Shown here: positions 27,169-34,285 of the stretch, one piece after another
Layout of the letters: every line of letters begins with the position of its first letter
Position numbering within the stretch: position 1 is the stretch's first letter
From: G963674685 sp964591275
GTDB taxonomy: Bacteria; Lernaellota; Lernaellaia; JACKCT01
Reading direction: 5' to 3'
NCBI GenBank assembly: GCA_964591275.1
Contig: CAZQAE010000016.1
Span: 9,961 to 73,960, forward strand
Length of the DNA stretch: 64,000 nucleotides
Program-made: the position numbers and the translations under genes
The notes under the pieces: model-generated
Database searches by the model: none
What the model was told of the DNA's origin: nothing
Seen by the model: only the letters and a program-made list of their open reading frames with translations

Positions 27169-28437
27169 TTGAGCGATCAATCGATTGAACAAAGCTATCA
27201 GCAAGCCCTGGAGCGCTACGCCGATTTCGGCGTGGATACGGACGCGGCCCTGAAATCCCTATCATCAACTTCTATTTCCCTGCAGTGTTGGCAGGGTGAT
27301 GATGTGAGCGGTTTCGAGACCCCGGACGCGGAGCTTGGCGGCGGGGGAATTGCCGTCACCGGAAACTATCCGGGCAAGGCGCGCACCATCGACGAATTGC
27401 GCCGGGACCTGGCCGAAGCCTATTCGCTTATTCCCGGCAAACATCGCTTGAATCTGCATTCCAGTTACGGCGACTTTGGCGACCGGCGCATCGACCGCGA
27501 CCAATTCGCCCCCGAGCATTTTCAAACATGGGTGGACTGGGCACGGGAAAACGATCTGGCGCTTGATTTCAACGCCACGCTGTTTTCCCACGCAAAGGCC
27601 GACTCGGGGTTCACGTTGGCCAGCATGGATAAGGGTATCCGTTCTTTTTGGATCGAGCATGTCAAACGCTGCCGGGAAATCGCCGCCTGGATGGGCGAAA
27701 AACTTGGAAACCCGTGCATCCACAATTTATGGATTCCCGACGGCGCCAAAGACGAAACGGTCAGCCGCATGAAGCATCGGGAACATCTGCACAGCAGCCT
27801 GGAAGAAATCTACGGCGTCCGACACGCATCCGAACATCTGAAAGACAGCGTGGAATGCAAGCTTTTCGGCATCGGCTCCGAGTCCTTCGTGGTAGGCTCC
27901 CACGAATTTTATCTCCTGTGGGCGCTCCAAAAAGGCGTAATGGTCTGCCTGGACATGGGCCATTTTCACCCCACTGAATCCGTCGCCGACAAGCTCTCGG
28001 CGCTTCTTGTTTTCTTTGATGAAATATTGCTGCACGTCAGCCGGGGCGTGCGCTGGGATTCGGATCACGTCGTCACATTGAACGATGAATTGCGTGCGCT
28101 CATGCTCGAAATAACGCGGGCCAGGGCGCTCAATCGCGTCCACATCGCCCTGGATTTTTTCGACGCCTCCATCAACCGCGTCGGCGCATGGGTCATAGGA
28201 ACACGCGCCACGCAAAAAGCGCTTCTCTATGCGTTGCTGGAACCGACGGAGAAACTGCGTGACATGGAGGCAAAAGGCGATCTCTTTGGTCGCCTGGCGC
28301 TCATGGAAGAGATGAAGATCATGCCCCTGGGCGCCGTTTGGGATTACCATTGCCTCACGCATGGAGTCCCCGGCGCTTCCGATTGGATGCGGAAGATTTA
28401 TGATTACGAAGACCGCGTGCTCAAAGCAAGAGTGTGA
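27169..28437 (+). CDS. rhaA: L-rhamnose isomerase
   Basis: Converts L-rhamnose to L-rhamnulose. From the TTG at 27169 it is 422 residues (E. coli RhaA 419). That start has AGGGAGAGG just upstream, so I prefer it to the TTG at 27142. RhaA signatures include S-L-Q-C-W-Q-G-D-D-V-G/S-G-F-E, G-N-Y-P-G-K-A, L-N-L-H-S, and the metal-site strings L-D-M-G-H-F-H-P near residue 264 and I-A-L-D-F-F-D-A-S near 338. Same operon as rhaD and rhaB. No rhamnose transporter or RhaS/DeoR-type regulator is in the window. Confidence 0.95.
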   Translation: MSDQSIEQSYQQALERYADFGVDTDAALKSLSSTSISLQCWQGDDVSGFETPDAELGGGGIAVTGNYPGKARTIDELRRDLAEAYSLIPGKHRLNLHSSYGDFGDRRIDRDQFAPEHFQTWVDWARENDLALDFNATLFSHAKADSGFTLASMDKGIRSFWIEHVKRCREIAAWMGEKLGNPCIHNLWIPDGAKDETVSRMKHREHLHSSLEEIYGVRHASEHLKDSVECKLFGIGSESFVVGSHEFYLLWALQKGVMVCLDMGHFHPTESVADKLSALLVFFDEILLHVSRGVRWDSDHVVTLNDELRALMLEITRARALNRVHIALDFFDASINRVGAWVIGTRATQKALLYALLEPTEKLRDMEAKGDLFGRLALMEEMKIMPLGAVWDYHCLTHGVPGASDWMRKIYDYEDRVLKARV

Positions 28438-28485
28438 TGAGCGCCTGTTGGAAAATGTGGGAAAATCAGTTCTTAAGAAGGATAA

Positions 28486-29332
28486 TTAAAGATACCAGAG
28501 ATCCGACTGCTTTTTACATGGCGGCCAGTGAACAAATAAATCGATCCCGTTTATTGGGCTAAAGGTCTCAGGCTGAATGTTCGAATGATGATAAACTGCG
28601 TTTCCCACCATCTCATATTTATTATCCTGGCGGTCATAAAAGATCAGAGGAGGACTCTGTGAACAGGAGATGTTGCATTTTCTGACCGGTGCATAGCCTG
28701 TTCCTGTTTTTTTTTGAAGCGGAGATAGATACAGGGCAGTAATAAGTTTGAGCAATGAAAACGGTTGGCCCGATGATGCCCACTTCAATTTCAGGATCTT
28801 CCAGAAGCAGATCCGGAATCGGCAGGACCGGTTGGCAATAGATACGTTTGCACCCCACGGATTTGTACCAATCGATTGTCCCCCGATTGAATCCGTGTTT
28901 TCCATATTCAACAGGCAGTTCAATTTTCCGGTCGGTTCGCAGCCTTGGGTCGACATCGATTTCCAGCGTCACGCGGCCCATGGAAAAATTTAGGCCCAGG
29001 GAATGTAAAACCGCCGCGCCATTAATGTCGTTTGTTATTATTTCTCGCCCTCCGCAACGTGTATAAGAATCAACGAGTGAAGTGATTTTGTCTTTTTCCG
29101 ATTCCGAAAATCCTGGAATTATGAGCGAACAGGGAATGGATTTTTCCTGCAAACGGGCCATCAGATCGATAAGCCGATTGTTTTCTGGAAGGTTGCATGC
29201 GCACGTCTCGCTGCCAATCCAAACAAAGGAGACTTCTTCGACTTCCTCAACCCAGGGCGGCAAACCAGTCCTCCAGTCGATGCCCGCTCCGTATTTTATA
29301 GTAGTCACATCTCCCCCTTTGGGTAATAACAA
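28486..29332 (-). pseudogene. U32-family-like (YhbV/UbiV-like) protein, frameshifted
   Basis: Two minus-strand frames join into one ~280-residue protein. The first (to ~28714) has S-E-T-C-A-C-N-L-P-E, a G-G-R-E-I-I-T-N-D strand and G-C-K-R-I-Y-C-Q-P. The second begins T-G-T-G-Y-A-P-V-R and ends with Y-E-M-V-G-N-A-V-Y-H-H-S, the sort of C-terminus seen in U32 partner proteins. The break is at a run of nine T (28705-28713; A9 on the coding strand); removing one base restores the frame. The gene overlaps the end of the upstream U32 gene, as UbiU/UbiV-type pairs often do. It may be a true mutation, slippage expression or sequencing error. Confidence 0.65.
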
Positions 29333-30354
29333 TATTTCTCACAGTTCGCCACAAGATGGGTCCGTTGATAAAGCTTCCGACTTTCTTTGAAAAACTCACC
29401 TTCGTCCGGAGTATTTTCAAAGAGTTCCACAATCCTCCGGACGAACTTCACTGATTCCACCTGCATCTTCGGTTCCAGAGTCCGGTTGACGACCTTGAGA
29501 TAGCGGCAGCCGGCCCGAACCAGTCCAGGGAGCGCACAGGCGCCGCAGGTCCAGACGTGATGGTGCTCACGGAGAACCTGAAGGGTTTGCTTCACGGCGT
29601 TTTTGTTGTTTGAAAGCTTATCCGGGTGGTACCGCTGCCTGCAGGCGAGAGGAGAGGGGAAGAAACGAAACATGATTCTTTGCAGGAGAATATGGATGGG
29701 CGGAGGGATAGCTGATTTGAGCGCCTGAAACCGTTCACCTCGAATCAATTTCAGATGGCCGACCGGGGATTCTCCAGTGTGATGATGGAAATTGCAATGG
29801 CCATCATCGAAGAAACATCTCTCGCGATAAAAAAGGATCTCCGTAGAGACACCCTCGGCCTCAATTTTACTGATCTGATCGTGCGCAAAGTGCCGGGGGA
29901 GAATGATGCGTGTAAAGCCGAGACTTTTTAACAAGCGGACTGTCTCAACCGTGCCGCAGTTCATGGTGGAGCTGGCATGAAGTTGGATGCCCGGAAACCG
30001 TTTGTTTAGCTCCATGGCCAAGCCCATATCCTTGACGACAATCCGGTCAATCCCGATTGCCACAGCTTTTTCTGCGATGTCCAGGGCCATCAGCATCTGT
30101 TGGTCAGTACAGGAAACGTTTAACAAAAGGCAAACCGGTACGTTATACTCTTTCGTGATTTCAACCAATTTCCGTAATTCGGCAAGATCCTTCAGGTTTT
30201 CCGAATGACGACCTCTCCTTGTCAGCCCTCGCGTACCCACGGAATTGCAACCGGCCTCCACGTTGATTCCGCAATAAAATTCCCTTGCGCCGGCCTGTAT
30301 CAAAGGGACAGCGTTGCTTGCCTGACTTATCCCGGAGCAGATGGCAGTGCCCAT
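29305..30354 (-). CDS. U32 peptidase-family protein (YhbU/UbiU-like)
   Basis: 349 residues from the ATG at 30354, which has AAAAAGGAG seven bases upstream; a longer frame to 30420 is less likely. TIM-barrel U32 pattern: A-G-A-R-E-F-Y-C-G-I-N, L-H-A-S-S-T-M-N, I-I-L-P-R-H-F. Cysteines in R-E-R-C-F-F-D-D-G-H-C, C-R-Q-R-Y and C-G-A-C-A-L-P-G occupy places like the four Fe-S cysteines of UbiU-type proteins. U32 proteins act in hydroxylation of tRNA, rRNA or ubiquinone precursors; which applies here is unclear. It forms a pair with the frameshifted downstream gene. Confidence 0.8.
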   Translation of the reverse strand: MGTAICSGISQASNAVPLIQAGAREFYCGINVEAGCNSVGTRGLTRRGRHSENLKDLAELRKLVEITKEYNVPVCLLLNVSCTDQQMLMALDIAEKAVAIGIDRIVVKDMGLAMELNKRFPGIQLHASSTMNCGTVETVRLLKSLGFTRIILPRHFAHDQISKIEAEGVSTEILFYRERCFFDDGHCNFHHHTGESPVGHLKLIRGERFQALKSAIPPPIHILLQRIMFRFFPSPLACRQRYHPDKLSNNKNAVKQTLQVLREHHHVWTCGACALPGLVRAGCRYLKVVNRTLEPKMQVESVKFVRRIVELFENTPDEGEFFKESRKLYQRTHLVANCEKYCYYPKGEM

Positions 30355-30532
30355 GAATGGGCTCCTTTTTGAAGCTGTAATCCCCCCACTTAAGAGACTG
30401 TCGATAAGCTCACTTAGCAACGAGGGGCCAATTTTTGCAACCTGACGCGCCGTTCGTTTACGTCATTTTTCCTCAAGCCGCAGCCTGAACCTTTCTTTCG
30501 CCTTCCGTGGCCGTTTGGAAGGCCATAATCCG

Positions 30533-30700
30533 TCACAAAAGTGGGCGCAACGCGCCCAGAAGGGACCAGGCGCGATTCAGGTTGTAAGCTGAGCAGTACA
30601 GAGCAAATTCCAAGCGCACTCCCGCCAAACCCCGGCGACGAAAGCGTTTCAATCCAAGGCGCTCACGCAGTTCCGCGAATACCGGTATCCAAAGACCAGA
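30533..30700 (-). pseudogene. Transposase C-terminal remnant (DDE, IS1182/IS5-like)
   Basis: A short minus-strand frame ending at the stop 30533-30535 encodes F-A-E-L-R-E-R-L-G-L-K-R-F-R-R-R-G-L, then L-E-F-A-L-Y-C-S-A-Y-N-L-N-R-A-W. The motif (Glu..Arg..G-x-x-R-F..R-G-L..V-x-x-E..A-x-N-L) is the conserved C-terminus of IS1182/IS5-type DDE transposases. The rest of the element is absent, so this is a decayed insertion between rhaM and the U32 genes. Confidence 0.65.
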
Positions 30701-30807
30701 CCTGCCTGATAAATTTTTACTACGGAATTGTCAGTCACCGCCTTGTCAACTTTTGGCGCAGGCGGGAGTTTCGCTGCCGGGCGATTTACACTCATAAGCT
30801 CTTTGCC

Positions 30808-31131
30808 CTAATCCAGGTGAAACACTTCTTCCAGCTCGATCATGTTCAGTTCGGGGCTGTCTTCGTCAATCGCCTCAAAGAAGGGCATCATCAAATCCTG
30901 CCATTTCGTGTTAATGACTTCCGTTGACATGCCCTCCCAGGCAGCCTGAAAGCTGTCGGGCGTTTCAAAATATCCGAAAACCTGACCGTCGCTTTGCATA
31001 AACAGCGAATAGTTATGCCAACCGTGGCGAGTTAGCGCTTCGAGCATGGCCGGCCAGACAACTTCGTGACATCGTTTGTATAGCTCGATTTTATCGGCGC
31101 GAACTTTGAAAGTGAATCCTACGCGTGTCAT
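30808..31131 (-). CDS. rhaM: L-rhamnose mutarotase
   Basis: RhaM interconverts alpha and beta anomers of L-rhamnose, feeding RhaA. 107 residues (E. coli RhaM 104). The sequence R-V-G-F-T-F-K-V, Y-K-R-C-H-E-V-V-W-P, H-G-W-H-N-Y-S-L-F, L-F-G/V-F-G-Y-F-E and M-E/I-P-F-F-E follows the family; His in the C-H-E-V-V-W-P and W-H-N-Y segments are active-site positions. The ATG at 31131 has AAAGGAA seven bases upstream. It is 12 nt downstream of a methyltransferase gene on the same strand, and separated from rhaDBA by the U32 pair and a transposase stub. Confidence 0.93.
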   Translation of the reverse strand: MTRVGFTFKVRADKIELYKRCHEVVWPAMLEALTRHGWHNYSLFMQSDGQVFGYFETPDSFQAAWEGMSTEVINTKWQDLMMPFFEAIDEDSPELNMIELEEVFHLD

Positions 31132-31143
31132 GGACAATTTCCT

Positions 31144-31689
31144 TTATTCCTTTATGAGTAACGCCGCGTGACTCAGTCCTATATGCGGCTTGTCCGCCAG
31201 GCGCAAACCGATCTGCTTGCAAATTTCGATGGATTTTTTCATATCATTTCCTGTCACATGAAAACGCGGCTCGGCGATAAGAAACTTTCCGCCTGTCGCC
31301 AGCGCTGCCGCAACCTGCTCGAAAAATCGTTTCTGATCCGGCATCTCGTGCACGGACCACATCGCCACGGCAAAATCCACGTCTTTATGTGCGCCGATGT
31401 GATCCTCGGAGCAGTGGAAGGCTTCGATGCGCTCGGCGACGCCTTTTTTTTGCGCGCGCTTTATGAGGACATCCAGTATCTCCTGCTGTAGATCCACCGA
31501 GATGACTTTGCCGGCGTCGCCCACAATCTCGGCAGCTGCGATGGAGAAAAAGCCCATTCCGCATCCGAGATCCATGACTGTCGCGCCCGCGCCGACGTGC
31601 GCGCCAATAATCTTTTCCGGATTCTGGAAAAGCCGCCGCCCCACGTGGTCGAAAAGGTAGGCGTGTCGCCAGTGGCATAGATCAGCCAT
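31144..31689 (-). CDS. Class I SAM-dependent methyltransferase
   Basis: 181 residues from the ATG at 31689 (GGGGAA upstream); a longer frame to 31794 adds an unlike N-terminus. SAM-binding motif V-M-D-L-G-C-G-M-G-F-F-S-I near residue 38, the acidic V-I-S-V-D loop near 62, and the post-motif A-V-A-M-W-S-V-H-E-M. Methyltransferase domain 11/25 type; the substrate is unknown. Followed at 12 nt by rhaM, so probably one transcript, though a functional link is not evident. Confidence 0.82.
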   Translation of the reverse strand: MADLCHWRHAYLFDHVGRRLFQNPEKIIGAHVGAGATVMDLGCGMGFFSIAAAEIVGDAGKVISVDLQQEILDVLIKRAQKKGVAERIEAFHCSEDHIGAHKDVDFAVAMWSVHEMPDQKRFFEQVAAALATGGKFLIAEPRFHVTGNDMKKSIEICKQIGLRLADKPHIGLSHAALLIKE

Positions 31690-31809
31690 ATGGATTCCCC
31701 AATTTGATGAGCGTCTCAAATCCTGCGCTAAAACTAGTGGAAAGCTCAAATGAGGGCAAGGCGTTGTGACGGCCCCTAATCTATGAGGATGCAAGCGCGG
31801 GTTGGGAGG

Positions 31810-32403
31810 CTATTTTAATTGTTCGCGCTCGAATTTCCTCATGACATCGGCCAATTCCCGGTACGCCATTGCCGCCTCGCGTACACGGTCACTTGGCCAA
31901 AAGGAATTGTCGTTTAGCAAATCTTCAACCGTACCCGGGCCGATTTTCCAAACGTCATTTTTAGACAAGATGTCGCCTGGAATATCGAAAAAATTTGCGA
32001 CAAAATAATTGGCGACGAAACGCAAGGATTCCACCGTTTGAATGTGTTTGAAACAATGATGATTTTTCGCAATAAGATTTCCCTTGAGGAGGATGCGTTT
32101 GCTCTTGACGAAATCGAAAACACAGCCGGCTCTTTCATCGTCGCAATTAAAGGCGATGAAGTTGTCTTGAAAAGTCAGATCCTCAGCAAAAGACAGGTCG
32201 ATGGCCTGGTGGGTGCATTTTGTCAGCGCGCACCCCTCGACCAGAAGGCGTTTGCTTTTCCAGCCCGCCACTGCGGACCAGCCTGATCCATACAACACGC
32301 AATTTTTTATCGTGATATCATTGGCCTCACAAAGCCAGGTCACGCCGCCCGAGCACGTCTGCGCTGGATGCCCCGCGTGTCCGAAGTGGATATTCTCGAT
32401 CAA
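31810..32403 (-). CDS. Right-handed beta-helix protein, probably 5'-truncated
   Basis: 197 residues from a TTG. Regular turns (I-T-I-K-N-C-V-L-Y-G-S-G; L-L-V-E-G-C-A-L-T; L-T-F-Q-D-N-F-I-A-F-N; I-L-L-K-G-N-L-I-A-K-N) are typical of pectate-lyase/nitrous-like parallel beta-helices. The start cuts into a beta-helix turn (R-R-I-L-I-E-N-I-H-F), and the frame stays open for only ~23 more codons upstream before a stop. The N-terminal part and any signal peptide are missing. It is either a remnant or a frameshifted gene. Confidence 0.6.
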   Translation of the reverse strand: MIENIHFGHAGHPAQTCSGGVTWLCEANDITIKNCVLYGSGWSAVAGWKSKRLLVEGCALTKCTHQAIDLSFAEDLTFQDNFIAFNCDDERAGCVFDFVKSKRILLKGNLIAKNHHCFKHIQTVESLRFVANYFVANFFDIPGDILSKNDVWKIGPGTVEDLLNDNSFWPSDRVREAAMAYRELADVMRKFEREQLK

Positions 32404-32619
32404 AATGCGACGGTTATCATCGCCGATGGAATGTGGCGTTTTCTTAAGGTGTTTTTCGACAAATAATTTCCTTCATCAATGATTGCGTGCGTAGCGACAT
32501 TTTAGCATGTTGACTTTATAAGGGCGCAATTGGACTGTGCAAGGTGTTTTCAGTGCATAGCTTAATGCAAGTAAGCTCGGTTTCAGGTCAATTATGAAAA
32601 CAAAGGAGTAAGGTGAATT

Positions 32620-33444
32620 ATGGATTTTAAGGGGCGATGCGTGTACGTGAGCGGCGGATCAAGCGGGATCGGCCTCGCGGCGGCCAGGCTTTTTTCTTCG
32701 AAGGGCGCGGATGTATTCATTTTCTCCATCGACGATGAAGATGCCATGCGCGCAGCCTTGGGGAAGATTAGCGGCGCGAAACGAACAGAGGCACAGCGTT
32801 TTGATTATCTAAAACTTGACGTGTCGGACGAAAAGGTGGTCGCAGAAAAACTCGCAAGCGCCGCCGATTCTTTCGGGTCGCCATACGTGATCATCAACAG
32901 CGCCGGGATCGGCGGCGCGGTGTATTTTGAAAAACTTAGCTTTGAACGCTTCGACGCCACGATGAAAATTAATCTTTACGGCACGCGCAATGTTATCGCG
33001 GCGCTATTGCCACGCATGAAAGCAGGCGGCGGCTACATTGTGAACGTCTCTTCCTTTAGCGGGTTGGTGGGTATTGTCGGCTATACGGCCTACGCCTCGT
33101 CGAAATTCGCCGTGGTGGGATTTTCCCAGTCGCTAAGAGCGGAGTTGAAGCCAGACGGCATTTTTGTGTCGGTCATGTGCCCGCCGCAGGTGGATACGCC
33201 GCTACTGGTCAAGACCGATCCCGACAAACCGCCCGAAACCAAAGCGATCAATGACCGGGCGGGCATACTTAGTGCGCAGGAAGTTACCGAGTATATGTTT
33301 CGCGCCATGATGAAAAAGGAGTTTCTCATCATCCCCGGCGCCAAAGCGAAAATTTTTCACCTCTTCAATCGGCTGCTGCCGACCGTGCGGGAGCGAATAA
33401 CGAATCGCCTTGTGGACAAGGTGAGAAAACAAACACGGGCTTAA
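32620..33444 (+). CDS. SDR resembling 3-ketodihydrosphingosine reductase
   Basis: 274 residues with an ATG 9 bases after AAAGGAG. SDR motifs: V-S-G-G-S-S-G-I-G-L-A cofactor loop at ~residue 10, N-S-A-G-I near 92, catalytic S-S-F-S-G and Y-A-S-S-K near 159. The C-terminal half reads C-P-P-Q-V-D-T-P-L-L, then K-P-P-E-T-K-A-I and later F-L-I-I-P-G, with no long tail helix. This pattern, P-P-x-x-x-D-T-P followed by a P-E-T-K motif, is that of KDSR/FVT1-type reductases. If right, it would reduce a 3-keto sphingoid base; a serine palmitoyltransferase is not in the window. Confidence 0.75.
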   Translation: MDFKGRCVYVSGGSSGIGLAAARLFSSKGADVFIFSIDDEDAMRAALGKISGAKRTEAQRFDYLKLDVSDEKVVAEKLASAADSFGSPYVIINSAGIGGAVYFEKLSFERFDATMKINLYGTRNVIAALLPRMKAGGGYIVNVSSFSGLVGIVGYTAYASSKFAVVGFSQSLRAELKPDGIFVSVMCPPQVDTPLLVKTDPDKPPETKAINDRAGILSAQEVTEYMFRAMMKKEFLIIPGAKAKIFHLFNRLLPTVRERITNRLVDKVRKQTRA

Positions 33445-33518
33445 GACCGCCGTAGCGATTTGCATTCAAAAAACATAGTCGGCAATGGGTCAGCATCATG
33501 GGATGCTCATTTGCGTAG

Positions 33519-34247
33519 CTATGGCAGTTTTCCACAAACAGCTTTGTAGTGCGAGATTTTGGCGTTTTCGAAGGCATTTTGGATTGCTTCGACAAGGACG
33601 GCGGCGTGCGTGCCGCAAGGGGAAACGGACACGTAAACGATCCGATATTCAATGAAATTGCGCCACGGCTTTTTGTCAGCCTGCAAGACCTTCCGGGGGC
33701 CGCCCTTTCGGCGCATGGCGATGGAAAACTTGGATTTTGTAGCCCAGGGATTATCTTTGTTTGGGAAAACTTCATCCGATAATTTTATCTCGTAACTTAT
33801 GCCGCCCGAGGTGAATGACACGCGCTTTGAGCCGAACTGCCTGAGCTTCGTGTCGCTTTCGGTCCATTGCGCCGTACGTTTTTTGTAAACCTCTCGCCCC
33901 ATTGTCTTTTCAATGCCGCGCGCCTTCAATTTACGACGGACATCGCGCTGGAAAGCCCGTATGCCGCTTTCGATCTTGTCTTCATCTTGCACGCCGGTCT
34001 TTTCCGAGACTTCCTTCTTCCAGGTCTTGTGAAAGTCGTTTTTCGCGGCATTGATAACGTAGATCTTTGCCGTTTTTCCCACCATCGCCCCGCCGGAATA
34101 ATCCCCCTCCTCGCCGAACGCCCAGTACTTGCTGCTTTCCGACCAGCCATAGATGGAAAGGGAAGTGTAAGAAGATTCCGCCGCGGAGATAGCGGGGCAT
34201 AATAAAAACATCGCAACAATGCCGAAAATCAAAAGGCGCTTCATCAT
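33519..34247 (-). CDS. DUF2259 predicted secreted protein
   Basis: 242 residues with a signal peptide (hydrophobic to I-S-A-A, ~residue 22). The start of the mature part, Y-T-S-L-S-I-Y-G-W-S-E-S-S-K-Y-W-A-F-G-E-E-G, matches the F-x-G-F-S-x-D-G-x-Y-x-A-F layout of DUF2259. The remainder is basic and mixed alpha/beta. Function unknown. It follows the sulfatase-like gene by 38 nt on the same strand. Confidence 0.7.
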   Translation of the reverse strand: MMKRLLIFGIVAMFLLCPAISAAESSYTSLSIYGWSESSKYWAFGEEGDYSGGAMVGKTAKIYVINAAKNDFHKTWKKEVSEKTGVQDEDKIESGIRAFQRDVRRKLKARGIEKTMGREVYKKRTAQWTESDTKLRQFGSKRVSFTSGGISYEIKLSDEVFPNKDNPWATKSKFSIAMRRKGGPRKVLQADKKPWRNFIEYRIVYVSVSPCGTHAAVLVEAIQNAFENAKISHYKAVCGKLP

Positions 34248-34285
34248 TGCTACACCCCAAATGAGAAGAAATCATCCGTAGCGTT

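Noticed and set aside
30541..30927. 128-residue + strand frame over the transposase remnant and rhaM
   Set aside because: Antisense to conserved rhaM and to the transposase motif.
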